DNA from: Rhodothermia bacterium
GTDB taxonomy: Bacteria; Bacteroidota; Rhodothermia; Balneolales; Balneolaceae
DNA: 64,000 nucleotides
Reading direction: 5' to 3'
Assembly: GCA_030427885.1 (NCBI GenBank)
Contig: JAUICM010000003.1
Coordinates: 248,001-312,000, forward strand
Shown: positions 26,854 to 36,610 of the stretch, in pieces
How the letters are laid out: each line of letters begins with the position of its first letter
Numbering within the stretch: position 1 is the first letter of the stretch
The notes under the pieces: model-generated
Seen by the model: only the letters and a program-made list of their open reading frames with translations
Told to the model about the DNA's origin: nothing
The model's database searches: none
Position numbers and translations under genes: made by a program

Positions 26854-28782
26854 TTAAATAGTGACTACGGGTCGCAGTTTCTCAAACCTTTTCGGGCCAA
26901 TCCCTTTGATATTGATCAATTCATCCACTGCCTTAAACCCACCATTGGTTTCACGGTAATCAATGATACGCCTGGCATAGGTTTCTCCAATTCCCGGCAG
27001 TAGCTCCAGTGTTGCCTGATCAGCAGTATTTATATTGATCGGGTAAACAACCTCGACCGCATCTCCCTGTGAAGCTTCCTTACCTCTTGGGACACGTGTA
27101 CCCACTTTTTCCGGGCTTTTCCACATCCCTTCTTCATTCACTCGTGCTGTTGCTTCATACTTCTTAAACTTTTCAACTGAATCCGGATCCTGGCGATAAT
27201 ACACAGAGTAAGTTCCATAGCCGCGCTCAAGGATCAATTTGTTAAGTGGAATCGCCTCCCCGTCAATATCAACTTCTACATACGCGCGGTACGCACCATA
27301 TCGCGATTCCGGTTCAGTTCCGTCATACCCTTTTATTCTCACTTTTCTGCCCTCCAATACATTCCGGAGGTAGTCGGCCGATGGACCCGCAAAATAATCT
27401 GCAGAATCTCTTCCCGAGAATATCGAGGGTATATCCACACCCAGTAATCGTACCGGGTACCCAAATCCCGGCATAACTTCTACCTCAAAATAACTACCGT
27501 CTCTTATTGCATAGACTTCATGCCAAATACCAACTTCAACAGGTGGAGCAGGTGCTTCCAGTTTTCCCTCAGCACGCTGCATGGCTCCTTCAAAATCCAG
27601 TGCATACTGAGCAGCTATTGTATCCGAAAAAATGATCAGCAGATTTTCGTCATTATTGTATTCTGCATTATTGGAGAAATTGTAAGATCCAGTCACCACA
27701 ACAGCCTGATCTTCATCATTCGGATTATCAGCATCAATCACCATCACTTTATGGTGCAATTTCCTGGTTTCCCTCGCAGGTAATATCTTTCGGTTTCCTA
27801 TTTGTGCCTCTGGCGAACCCCAAATGTCTCCCGCATTCCTGTATCTGCTATAAAAACCCGGATCGATAACTCCTTCCAGTGTCACATCGGATGTATCCGA
27901 TATGCTCCACATTGCTTTGCTGATAGGAATATCCGGAGTGATGGAAAAAGCCTGAAATTTGATATCTGATTGTGCTTCATTCTCAAGAAGCTCGACCAGA
28001 CGATCACTTATGCTGGGTTTTGTGTCAGATCTGTTAACCGGTGCAAAGTAGATCTCTACCCTGGTGCCCCCCACATCAAAAATATGCTCGCTTACATCGT
28101 TCTTATCTTTGTGGAACCTGGATTTTAAAGGATCCGGTTCATCAACATCTCCGCCCCACATTTGCTCAAATTCTTCGGTATAAACTTGCGCGACATCAGC
28201 ATCTTTAATAACAACCACATTGTTGGTGTTATAAGCTCCGGTATAGGTCAGATTTGTAGATCCGGTCCATACAATATCGTCCCCTGTTGAAGGGGATAGT
28301 TTATCGATGACTGCAAACTTATTGTGCATATCGGCACCAGCATTCACCAGCCGGTGATCGGTAATATCCGTGGCCGATCTGTAAATATCGCCGTCATCAT
28401 CAATTGATATAATTCCTGCATTTCCAAGGGCCAGCCACATGGCCTCATCCACCAAATAACCATCGTTCCTGTTGTGATTATCTGTCACTACCCGAATTCG
28501 AACTCCCCTGCTTTTAGCCTGAACAAGGGCATCAGAAATTCGGGGATTCTCCAGGTCATATATGCACAGGTCAACGCTGGTTGAGGCGCTGTCAATCAAA
28601 GAGACCAAGGTTCCGATCAGATCCCAGCTGTGATTACTTTCTATACCGGGATATTTGTCTGTTTCTCCGGCAGGCATATTAAAGTACACTTCTATCCATT
28701 CAGAGCTATAAGTCTGTGTATGCGCTTCGTTTACAATGAGGAGGAAACAAGCTGATAAAAGTAGGAACCTCTTCAAACACAT
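26854..28782 (-). CDS. Secreted PLD-like / SNase-like / helix-hairpin-helix fusion
   Basis: The start is ATG 28782, 6 nt after AAAGG; the TTG at 28812 is less likely. The 642-residue protein has a signal peptide (cleavage near AHTQ). A phospholipase D superfamily domain holds two HxK...D motifs (H153/K155/D160 and H343/K345/D350). Next comes a staphylococcal-nuclease-like domain at about 440-565 (VRLLGVDIP, SRYGAYRAYV), then a ComEA-type helix-hairpin-helix domain at about 585-642 (ININTADQATLELLPGIG). Each module alone would support a secreted nucleic-acid-degrading enzyme; together they suggest an extracellular nuclease. Nucleolytic activity has not been shown. Confidence 0.85.
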   Translation of the reverse strand: MCLKRFLLLSACFLLIVNEAHTQTYSSEWIEVYFNMPAGETDKYPGIESNHSWDLIGTLVSLIDSASTSVDLCIYDLENPRISDALVQAKSRGVRIRVVTDNHNRNDGYLVDEAMWLALGNAGIISIDDDGDIYRSATDITDHRLVNAGADMHNKFAVIDKLSPSTGDDIVWTGSTNLTYTGAYNTNNVVVIKDADVAQVYTEEFEQMWGGDVDEPDPLKSRFHKDKNDVSEHIFDVGGTRVEIYFAPVNRSDTKPSISDRLVELLENEAQSDIKFQAFSITPDIPISKAMWSISDTSDVTLEGVIDPGFYSRYRNAGDIWGSPEAQIGNRKILPARETRKLHHKVMVIDADNPNDEDQAVVVTGSYNFSNNAEYNNDENLLIIFSDTIAAQYALDFEGAMQRAEGKLEAPAPPVEVGIWHEVYAIRDGSYFEVEVMPGFGYPVRLLGVDIPSIFSGRDSADYFAGPSADYLRNVLEGRKVRIKGYDGTEPESRYGAYRAYVEVDIDGEAIPLNKLILERGYGTYSVYYRQDPDSVEKFKKYEATARVNEEGMWKSPEKVGTRVPRGKEASQGDAVEVVYPININTADQATLELLPGIGETYARRIIDYRETNGGFKAVDELINIKGIGPKRFEKLRPVVTI

Positions 28783-28861
28783 AGTGAACCTTTGATTATT
28801 ATTAATTATCAAATTAATGTATTTTTCATTACTGCAAAGTTAAAACATCAGTAGATCATCT

Positions 28862-29170
28862 ATGAAACTAGAGCTTTTAAATCCCCTCCGATGGCGAAAG
28901 TCTTTTTTAATATTTCTATTAGGTGCATTTGTTGTTGTATGGTTTGCATTTATTGATTCTTACAGTATTAAGACAAGATGGGAGTTGGAAGAAAGAAAAG
29001 ACGAACTTAAAACCCGAACAGAAGAACTTGCTGAGAAGTCGGAAGGTTTGAAGCAAAAGACGGAGTCTCTTGAAAACAACCCGGCATTACTGGAAAAAAT
29101 TGCAAGGGAAGAATATGGGATGAGAAAACCGGGTGAAACAGTTTATAAGATCAAACCCTCAGAAGAATGA
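28862..29170 (+). CDS. FtsB/DivIC-like septum formation initiator
   Basis: A 102-residue bitopic protein: cytoplasmic N-terminus, a transmembrane segment (about 15-32) and an extended coiled coil of Glu/Lys heptads (about 36-82), ending in IAREEYGMRKPGETVYKI, the conserved FtsB/DivIC tail. It would join the FtsL/FtsQ divisome complex in the periplasm. ROK kinase follows 63 nt downstream. Confidence 0.88.
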   Translation: MKLELLNPLRWRKSFLIFLLGAFVVVWFAFIDSYSIKTRWELEERKDELKTRTEELAEKSEGLKQKTESLENNPALLEKIAREEYGMRKPGETVYKIKPSEE

Positions 29171-29233
29171 TACTGATTTCGGAGTATTATTTACGTCTTT
29201 CCTGTAAAGGAAATGTTACTTAATTAATTTTGG

Positions 29234-30178
29234 ATGAAAGCAATTGCGATTGATCTTGGCGGCACCAATATAAAAGCGGCCGTTGTTGATAAAGAAAAGG
29301 GGATTATCGAGCAGACAAGCACCCCAACCAATGCGGAGTTAGGAAAAGATCTTTTACTGGACAGAATAGCTGGCACGATTGAGGAATTAGCTCAACGTGA
29401 AGGTGCTATTGGTATAGGCATGGGATTACCGGGAATGGTAAGTATCGATCAAACCACGGTTTTTCACCCCCCTAATCTCCCGGGCTGGGAGCAGGTTAAT
29501 GCTGCTGAAGAGATCTCAAAGCGTACCGGTATGCCTTGCAGGATCGAAAACGACGCCAACATTGCCGCAATAGGTTCTATGCATTTCGGTGTTGGTAAAA
29601 AGTACGATAGCTTCATCATGATCACGCTGGGAACCGGAGTTGGCGGCGGTATCATTATCAATAACAAATTGTTTAAAGGCACTCGTGGAATGGCCGGAGA
29701 ACTGGGGCATGTGATCATTGATTACCATGGACCTCTTTCCAATAGCGTTACCAGAGGAACTATCGAAGCCTATCTCGGGCAGCGCTTTCTGAGCCGCTTT
29801 GCTTCGGATATGATCATTCAATACCCAGGTAATGATCTTTACAGGAAATTTAATGGCAACTTTGATAAGCTGGAACCTATTGACCTCACCCAGGAAGCAA
29901 ACAGAGGAAATGATCTTGCCATCGAGATCCTCGAGAAAACAGGACAGCGACTCGGGTATGCGATCATTAATTATATGCATATCCTGGATATTCGTAAGTT
30001 CGTACTTAGCGGAGGTGTTTCTAAAGCCGGCAAGTGGTTGTTCGAGCCTGCAAAAGAAATTGTACGAAAACATGTAATGCCTCCGTTTTTAGATGGATTT
30101 GAGCTAGTTTATGAAGATCTTGGAAACGACAGCTCATTATTAGGTGCAGCAGGGCTTGCCTTCGATTCTTTTTCTTAA
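29234..30178 (+). CDS. ROK family sugar kinase lacking the zinc-binding cysteines
   Basis: A 314-residue sugar kinase fold: AIDLGGTNIKAAVVD (phosphate 1), IGMGLPGM, catalytic Asp in IENDANIAAIG, and ITLGTGVGGGII. In classical ROK kinases the CxCGxxGCxE motif binds zinc; here the segment after GHVIIDYHG reads LSNSVTRGTIE, so all three Cys are replaced while the Glu stays. Glucose is the commonest ROK substrate, but it is not assigned. LptD follows 12 nt downstream. Confidence 0.85.
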   Translation: MKAIAIDLGGTNIKAAVVDKEKGIIEQTSTPTNAELGKDLLLDRIAGTIEELAQREGAIGIGMGLPGMVSIDQTTVFHPPNLPGWEQVNAAEEISKRTGMPCRIENDANIAAIGSMHFGVGKKYDSFIMITLGTGVGGGIIINNKLFKGTRGMAGELGHVIIDYHGPLSNSVTRGTIEAYLGQRFLSRFASDMIIQYPGNDLYRKFNGNFDKLEPIDLTQEANRGNDLAIEILEKTGQRLGYAIINYMHILDIRKFVLSGGVSKAGKWLFEPAKEIVRKHVMPPFLDGFELVYEDLGNDSSLLGAAGLAFDSFS

Positions 30179-30190
30179 CTAATCCAAAAT

Positions 30191-32863
30191 ATGCTTGATG
30201 CGGTTCAGAAACATACAGGTAGATATGTATTCAGTATTTTCCTGGTTTGGATTCTGTGTTCAGCATCTGTGGCAGCATTTCAGATCAGCCCTCAAAAAAA
30301 GGATACATCCAAAGCTTCGGTTCCAGCCGGTACTGTAGCTCCCCAACAGAAAACCAGTAATATTAAGGATGCAGTTCAGTTTCAATCGAACGACTCCTTG
30401 ATCGTCGACTTCAGAAACGGGCGAACGGCCACACTCTATGGATCAGCTAAGGTTTCGCATGATGCCGGCACTTTGACCTCGGGAGCTGTTGAGATGGATC
30501 TGAACACCAGTACCCTCAAGGCAACCTCGGAAACACCGGAAGACACTCTGTCGCTGCCTGTTCTTACCCGAGATAGTGAGGAAATTCGAAGCAACCGTAT
30601 TCTCTTCAACTACAAGACTAAAAAGGGGAAATTCGAAGCAGCCAGAATCAATGTTGGGGAAGGGCACCTGATCGGTTCGAAAGTTAAAAATGTGAGTGAG
30701 TCCGAGGTGTTCATCGAAGATGGTATTTACTCAACGTGTCCACCCGATTATTTGTATTACTATATCAAAGCGAAGAAAATGAAGGTGGTTGATCAGGATG
30801 AGATCTTCTTTGCTAATGCCCGTATCTATATCCTTGATATTCCATACCCTATCGTTTTCCCCTTTGGCTATGTGCCAACCGATATCAAAAAACAGCGATC
30901 CGGCCTGCTCACCCCAACTTATGTTTTTGATGCGAAGTCGACTCGCGGGATAGGGCTTAATAATGTGGGCTGGTTTCAATATTTCAACGATTACCTCACT
31001 TCACAGGCTAGTGTAGATATCTATACTTCAGGGTCATTCTACCTGGATACGCGAACACAATACCGCAAAGCAGACAGTTTCAGCGGATCAATCGGGATTG
31101 GGTATTCCAGGGAGCAGGGTCTTGAACCAACAGATCCTGATTTTTCAAGAAGGGTCAATAAATCTTTAACGATCCAGCATAATCAGGATATCTCACCCTA
31201 TGCTAATTTATCCGCCAATGTGAATATCCGTACAGCCGACTATTATCGAAGAAACTCTTTTGATATAAATGATAAAGCCCAGACCTCATCAACTTCCCGG
31301 GTCGGATACAATTTTAACCAACCGGAAGGTGTCTTTAAATTTGGATCCTCCGCTCAGTTAACTCAGAATTTCTTTAAAAACTCGACCACATTGGGACCGG
31401 AAGCTACTTTCAGTACCAAGCGATTCACTCCGTTTCAAAATACTGGTCCCAGCAATTCCTCTCCACGTTGGTACGAGAGCATTACCATGAATTACACCAA
31501 TAGCCTTAAATCCAGATTTGATTATAGCCCTATCGATGCTGATTCTGCTGAGACTACTTTTTACGAAGCACTAACAAACCCGGACCTTTACCGGGAAGCC
31601 ACCGGTGATAACGACTACATTCAGGGTGCCATGAAACAAACAGCTACTGCAACTGTTGGAAGGCTCCTTAACAGTACTTTCATCAATTCTTCTCTTAGTG
31701 GGTCTTACAACGAATACTGGTACCCAACTTCGACTCTGAAATATTTCAATCTGGATTCGAACAGAATTGAAACCCAAAAAGAGATCGGTTTTCGGTCGGC
31801 ACGTGATTTCAGTACCAGCCTGAGTTTTTCAACCACGGTTTATGGTATTTCGAACACAAAAATAGGCAATCTCCAGGGATTCAGACATACCCTTACTCCA
31901 TCGATATCACTCAATTATCGTCCTGATTTCAGTGATGATAAATGGGGTTATTACAGAACTGTCCAGGCTGATTCTGCAGGAACTAAAACTCAGAAATACA
32001 GCATTTTTGAAAATGCATTGATCCCCGGTCCCGGCAGGGGTGAGCAGCGCTCGATCTCTTTTGGTTTACGTAATGTATTTGAAACCAAGATCGTGAAGCG
32101 CGACACCACCGGTGAAACCTCTGAGACAAACCTAAAACTTATTGACAATTTATCCCTGAACTCTTCCTATAACTTCGCAGCTGATAGTTTAAAACTTGCT
32201 CCGCTCACTACTTCCCTTTCTTCGCGGGTTATAAAAGGGATAAGCCTTAGTGCTTCTGCAAACTTCTCATTTTACCAAAGAGACAGCCTGGGAAGACAAT
32301 TCGATCGTTTTCTGATCGAGGATGGTGGAAAAATGGCACAGCTTGAGAATTTCCGGTTAAGTGCCACAACTTCCTTCAGGGGAGGAAAAAGTGTTTCTGT
32401 ATTCACTCCGGTTTACCGCCGGCAATATGATCCCTATAACCAATCCAGGTTTAACCCTATCGACCCAAGATTCGGTTTCGTACCTATTGATCCACTTAAT
32501 TCCCCATGGAGCTTCAGTCTTAATTTCAGCTATTCCTGGCGATATAATTTTGATGATTCTCCAACCAGGAGTGCAACTTTGAATGCCACCAATATTACTT
32601 TCAATCTAACACCAAAATGGCGCTTTAGCACTCAGATCGGTTATGACTTTATTCAGAAGGAACTAACGCCGTCTCAGTTTAACCTTACCAGAAACCTGGA
32701 ATGCTGGGACCTTTCATTTCAGATCAAACCGTTTGGCGATGACCAGTATTACTTCTTCCGTTTAAGCGTGAACAGTGCGCAGATCCAGACGCTGTTCCAG
32801 AAACTACCAATTCTTAAGAATCTGGAAAGACGATCCACCCCAACCGGAAAGGGATACAACTAA
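30191..32863 (+). CDS. lptD: LPS-assembly protein LptD (OstA family)
   Basis: An 890-residue outer-membrane protein that inserts lipopolysaccharide into the outer leaflet. A signal/TM-like N-terminus (about 10-30) is followed by an OstA-type beta-jellyroll (about 65-200, with repeats such as RTATLYGSAKV and LTSGAVEMDL), then a family segment DGIYSTCPPDYLYYYIKA and IPYPIVFPFGYVP, and a large C-terminal barrel rich in aromatic strands. The C-terminal end overlaps the convergent ribE gene by 4 nt. It follows the ROK kinase closely, which is probably incidental. Confidence 0.9.
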   Translation: MLDAVQKHTGRYVFSIFLVWILCSASVAAFQISPQKKDTSKASVPAGTVAPQQKTSNIKDAVQFQSNDSLIVDFRNGRTATLYGSAKVSHDAGTLTSGAVEMDLNTSTLKATSETPEDTLSLPVLTRDSEEIRSNRILFNYKTKKGKFEAARINVGEGHLIGSKVKNVSESEVFIEDGIYSTCPPDYLYYYIKAKKMKVVDQDEIFFANARIYILDIPYPIVFPFGYVPTDIKKQRSGLLTPTYVFDAKSTRGIGLNNVGWFQYFNDYLTSQASVDIYTSGSFYLDTRTQYRKADSFSGSIGIGYSREQGLEPTDPDFSRRVNKSLTIQHNQDISPYANLSANVNIRTADYYRRNSFDINDKAQTSSTSRVGYNFNQPEGVFKFGSSAQLTQNFFKNSTTLGPEATFSTKRFTPFQNTGPSNSSPRWYESITMNYTNSLKSRFDYSPIDADSAETTFYEALTNPDLYREATGDNDYIQGAMKQTATATVGRLLNSTFINSSLSGSYNEYWYPTSTLKYFNLDSNRIETQKEIGFRSARDFSTSLSFSTTVYGISNTKIGNLQGFRHTLTPSISLNYRPDFSDDKWGYYRTVQADSAGTKTQKYSIFENALIPGPGRGEQRSISFGLRNVFETKIVKRDTTGETSETNLKLIDNLSLNSSYNFAADSLKLAPLTTSLSSRVIKGISLSASANFSFYQRDSLGRQFDRFLIEDGGKMAQLENFRLSATTSFRGGKSVSVFTPVYRRQYDPYNQSRFNPIDPRFGFVPIDPLNSPWSFSLNFSYSWRYNFDDSPTRSATLNATNITFNLTPKWRFSTQIGYDFIQKELTPSQFNLTRNLECWDLSFQIKPFGDDQYYFFRLSVNSAQIQTLFQKLPILKNLERRSTPTGKGYN

Positions 32864-33465
32864 GCCTTGCCTTTATCCAGATTAGCAAGATACTTTACGA
32901 CGTATTTTCCGATCACATCAAATTCCAGATTTACCTTATCACCGATTTTTTTGGTGTGCAGATTGGTATGCTCCCAGGTATAGGGTATGATCGCTACAAC
33001 GAATTCATTGCCTTCTTCTCGTGCTATGGTCAGGCTTATTCCTTCCATGGTGATACTTCCCCGGCCAACGATCATATTAGAGAACTCATCCGGATATTCC
33101 ACCCCTATCAACCATCCCGTTTCTTCTTTTTCCATGGAGCTGATAGTGCCGGTAATATCCACGTGACCTTGCACCAGGTGGCCTTCAATTCCTTTCTGAA
33201 GAGTCAGTGATCTTTCCAGATTTACTTCCGTTCCTTTTTGAAGATCACCCATGGAAGTTTTGCGCAGCGTTTCTTCAACACTTTGAACGGTAAATGTGTT
33301 AGGGCCGAATGCAGTAACGGTATGGCATGCTCCATTTACTGCAATGCTCTCATCCACGTGGCAGGTATCCGCAAATGAGCAGGATATTCTAAACTCCATT
33401 CCACCGCCATTCAGGCTTTTTGCCTCTTCAACAATTCCTATCTCTTGTACAATTCCTGTAAACAT
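32860..33465 (-). CDS. ribE: Riboflavin synthase alpha chain
   Basis: A 201-residue enzyme dismutating two 6,7-dimethyl-8-ribityllumazines to riboflavin. The internally duplicated lumazine-binding domains begin with MFTGIVQEIG and GHLVQGHVDITG; the conserved SIAVNGACHTV and SITMEGISLTI segments occupy matching places. It lies 9 nt after ribD on the same strand. No FMN riboswitch is seen upstream of either gene. Confidence 0.94.
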   Translation of the reverse strand: MFTGIVQEIGIVEEAKSLNGGGMEFRISCSFADTCHVDESIAVNGACHTVTAFGPNTFTVQSVEETLRKTSMGDLQKGTEVNLERSLTLQKGIEGHLVQGHVDITGTISSMEKEETGWLIGVEYPDEFSNMIVGRGSITMEGISLTIAREEGNEFVVAIIPYTWEHTNLHTKKIGDKVNLEFDVIGKYVVKYLANLDKGKA

Positions 33466-33474
33466 AATTATCCT

Positions 33475-34605
33475 TTATAAGTATCCGGTTAACAACATAT
33501 CATCACCAACTTTGGTCCATGTGACCTCTTTCAGATCGAGGATATCCCTCATTCTGTTAATTCCCAGATCAAGAAATGAACGGGTACCGCCTCCCAGCAT
33601 TTTAGGAGCGATAAATAATTCGATCTTATCCACTAGCCCTGCTCTAAGTAAAGCGGATGACAATTGCTGCCCTCCTTCCACCAAAACAGAGCTTATCCCA
33701 ATTTGACCAAGTTCTTTGAAGGCTTGATGAAGATCGATATGCCCGTCTTTCTTTGAGACCTGTATGATCTCACCCCGGAAGTAATTATGCTGCATCAGTT
33801 TTAGCATGGGGTCGGCATCGGTTTCAGAAGCCTTCTTATTCCAGGTTAAAATGATGGTTTTATCTTCATGCTTATCGGAAAAGAGATTCAACTCTCTGGG
33901 CAATTCATAGGGCCCGTCAATAACGATTCTTTTGGGCTGCCGCCCTTTCACATGGCGAACCGTTAGACTCGGATTATCAGCCTGAGCTGTGGTTCTTCCT
34001 ACTAAAACAGCATCGTACTCAGTCCGCCATTTATGTACCAGTTTCCGGGAAGCTTTTCCTGATATCCATTGGGAATCCCCATCTGGTGCCGCCAGATATC
34101 CATCTGCGGTCTGTGCTACTTTCAAAGTGATGAAGGGCCTTCCAAAAGTCTGATGGTGAATAAAAAATTCATTCAGTAGTTCAGCTTGTTCTTTTAAAAC
34201 TCCGATATCAACATTAATACCTTTATTGCGAAGTTCAGAGATACCTTTTCCATCCACTTTGGCATTGGGATCCTGATGTGCCACCACTACTCTTTTGACC
34301 GGCAGTTTACTTAGCATAGTGGAACAAGGAGGTGTTTTTCCAAAATGAGAGCACGGTTCAAGAGTAACATATACGGTGGCGCCTTTCAGCTGCTTTTTAT
34401 TTTTTACAGAATTCACTGCATTTACTTCAGCGTGTGCCTCTCCATATTTTTGATGATATCCTTCGCCAATAAGCTCGCCTTTCTCTGAAACGATCACACA
34501 ACCTACCATAGGATTTGGAGAGACATGGCCCTCTCCCTTAACGGCAAGCTCAAGCGCCTGCTGCATCCAATATTCATCGTTATGTTGATCCGTATTTTTG
34601 ACCAT
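33475..34605 (-). CDS. ribD: Bifunctional riboflavin deaminase/reductase RibD
   Basis: ATG 34605 is chosen over TTG 34620. The 376-residue protein has an N-terminal zinc deaminase domain (HAEVNAV with the catalytic Glu; EPCSHFGKTPPC with two zinc Cys) and a C-terminal reductase domain (about 145-376) with TLKVAQTADGYLA, DAVLVGRTTAQADNP, and VEGGQQLSSALL. It makes the pyrimidine intermediate of riboflavin from GTP-derived precursors. The ribE gene follows 9 nt later. Confidence 0.94.
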   Translation of the reverse strand: MVKNTDQHNDEYWMQQALELAVKGEGHVSPNPMVGCVIVSEKGELIGEGYHQKYGEAHAEVNAVNSVKNKKQLKGATVYVTLEPCSHFGKTPPCSTMLSKLPVKRVVVAHQDPNAKVDGKGISELRNKGINVDIGVLKEQAELLNEFFIHHQTFGRPFITLKVAQTADGYLAAPDGDSQWISGKASRKLVHKWRTEYDAVLVGRTTAQADNPSLTVRHVKGRQPKRIVIDGPYELPRELNLFSDKHEDKTIILTWNKKASETDADPMLKLMQHNYFRGEIIQVSKKDGHIDLHQAFKELGQIGISSVLVEGGQQLSSALLRAGLVDKIELFIAPKMLGGGTRSFLDLGINRMRDILDLKEVTWTKVGDDMLLTGYL

Positions 34606-34654
34606 GCCGAAAGTTACCAAGCTGACAGCAGCATAAAAACTTAAAGAAATAAAA

Positions 34655-34681
34655 AAGGGCGGAAATCAGATTCCCGCCCTT
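34655..34681 (-). terminator. Terminator after the PpiD-like gene
   Basis: AAGGGCGG and CCGCCCTT form an 8-bp stem with an 11-nt loop, and the minus strand continues with a T-rich tract. It lies 23 nt after the PpiD-like stop, isolating that gene from ribD. Confidence 0.9.
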
Positions 34682-34703
34682 CAAATAAAAAAACTCTTTT
34701 TAC

Positions 34704-36476
34704 TTACCGAACCAGACGGTTTCTGTTGTCTTCGATATCAGCTTCTTTTTTGAGTTCATCGAGCCATACTGAGAGGTATCTCTCATTAATTTTTTGCTCG
34801 AGGTCTCCTCGTATGGTAGATGCAGTTGCTTCATCAAGCGTACTGTTATTAGGTTCAGTAATACTCTTCACTTCAACCACATATACTGCAGAAGCACCTT
34901 TAACAGGACCTGAAACTGTGCCCTCAGATAATCCAAAGATACTACCAATAACTTTTGGCTCACGTCCACCACCGGTTAGAACTGTGCTGCTTTTTGCAAG
35001 ATTCTCAACATCCATCACTGTTTTTCCATCTGCTTCAGCTAAAGCAGAAAGGCCTGGGTTAGCAGAAAGTAGTCCTGCTACTTTTTCGGCAGTGATTTCT
35101 TTTCTCTTCTCATTTTTAACCTGAGTCTCGATCTGGCTTCTTACTTCTGCCAGTGGGCGATATCCTTCTTTGGTCTTCTGAGTCATTTTTACAACGACGA
35201 ACTGAGTACCCAATTCGATCGGAGTTGAGATATCTCCTACATCTGCACCTGAAAGGAAGTTCATGGTTTGCTGGCTTGAACCCAACCCTGAAATAAAGGA
35301 GTTTCCTTTAGTTGCTGAAAGATCCATTACAGTGAGTCCTAGCCGCTCAGCTTCATCTTCAAAACTGGTTTCTTCAGATGCATAGAATTCAAAGTCATCT
35401 GCAGCTTTGGCTGCATTATCCACTGTTGAAGGAAGTGCTTCAAAGATACGGGACATTACTCCGAATTTAATTTCATCGCCTTTTTCAGCAATCTTCTTGA
35501 TCACAGCAACGCTTCCGCCCAGGTTGATCGGCTCAGTTACTTCGCCTACACTAACATCGAGTACCGGTGCATATTCTTCTCTGATCTCAGACTTTTTCAC
35601 AAAAACATTATTGAACCGAGTACTGCTCTGCATCTGTACTAGAAATACTGAATCATTTTCAGCAGCCTCGAAGTCGGGAACTAATTTTTCAACTTCTTCG
35701 ATGATAGCAGCGGTATCAGAACTTGTTGGAAGAGTACTGAATGCCACATATTTGGCACGATACGATTCATTCCTTTTATATCGCTCTTTATTGGCATTAT
35801 AATAATCTTCAACATCAGAATCGGAAACAGAGAGTTGAGCATCGTCAACTTCACTGTATGGGAAACGAACAAAAGAAACGGAAGCGAAGGTATTGCGTTT
35901 GTCAAATTCTTCCATGATCTCCTGATCGGTAACCTGAAGACCAGCAGTAATGAAATTTCTTAGTTTTTCCTGTCGCCGTTTTTGGCGAAGCTGAAGCTCA
36001 ATTGCAATAGCTTCCTGGGTATATTCGCCTGAAGAAAGCACGTTCTGAACGATGAATGGATCTATGGTTCCGTCTTCACGCGCAAAATACTGGCGGATCA
36101 GCGGATCCGGGTTATCACCATAAACCATATCAAGCAGCTCCTGATCTGATACTGTGATCCCAAGTTCATCCATTTTTTGTTCAAGCAATTTTGAACTTAC
36201 CAATTCATCCCAAACCTGCGCTTCATAAATAGCACGTGTTTCCGCGGTCATGGAAGAGCCCGTTTGCTGAGAATAGGCATTAGAATAGTATTGAACCCGG
36301 CTGTTGTATTCATCAAAGCTGATAGCTTCGCCATTTACTGATCCCAATGATCTTGGAGCCATGCTAAGCGCGTTTGGATCAAATACATCCATTACCACCC
36401 ACAGCAATCCGAATGAACCAATCAGAATCCACAAGATAACACCGGTGTTATCTCTAAATTTTCCCATTACACCCAT
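34704..36476 (-). CDS. PpiD-like periplasmic peptidyl-prolyl isomerase/chaperone
   Basis: A 590-residue inner-membrane-anchored protein with one N-terminal transmembrane segment (about residues 11-30), a SurA-N-like chaperone region (about 40-185, GSVNGEAISFDEYNSRV), and PpiC-type parvulin segments near residues 345-425 (VMSRIFEALPSTVDNAAKAADDF...DVGDISTPIELGTQFVVVKM). The organisation matches PpiD/SurA_N_3 proteins that assist outer-membrane protein folding. ATG 36476 has AGAGGA 8-9 nt upstream. It follows the MlaD gene by 134 nt. Confidence 0.87.
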   Translation of the reverse strand: MGVMGKFRDNTGVILWILIGSFGLLWVVMDVFDPNALSMAPRSLGSVNGEAISFDEYNSRVQYYSNAYSQQTGSSMTAETRAIYEAQVWDELVSSKLLEQKMDELGITVSDQELLDMVYGDNPDPLIRQYFAREDGTIDPFIVQNVLSSGEYTQEAIAIELQLRQKRRQEKLRNFITAGLQVTDQEIMEEFDKRNTFASVSFVRFPYSEVDDAQLSVSDSDVEDYYNANKERYKRNESYRAKYVAFSTLPTSSDTAAIIEEVEKLVPDFEAAENDSVFLVQMQSSTRFNNVFVKKSEIREEYAPVLDVSVGEVTEPINLGGSVAVIKKIAEKGDEIKFGVMSRIFEALPSTVDNAAKAADDFEFYASEETSFEDEAERLGLTVMDLSATKGNSFISGLGSSQQTMNFLSGADVGDISTPIELGTQFVVVKMTQKTKEGYRPLAEVRSQIETQVKNEKRKEITAEKVAGLLSANPGLSALAEADGKTVMDVENLAKSSTVLTGGGREPKVIGSIFGLSEGTVSGPVKGASAVYVVEVKSITEPNNSTLDEATASTIRGDLEQKINERYLSVWLDELKKEADIEDNRNRLVR

Positions 36477-36610
36477 AATAGGTATCCTCTAAATCGTACT
36501 TATAATTTTGATTTCAATTTCTTTGGATGAGGCAACAACAACCTCAAGTCATAAGCCTGCAAATATACGCGAATAGCAAAGTAATTGAAAGTCAGGCTTA
36601 GCTAAAATCG

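Noticed and set aside
34606-34703. FMN riboswitch before ribD
   Set aside because: The gap is under 100 nt and is filled by the terminator of the preceding gene.
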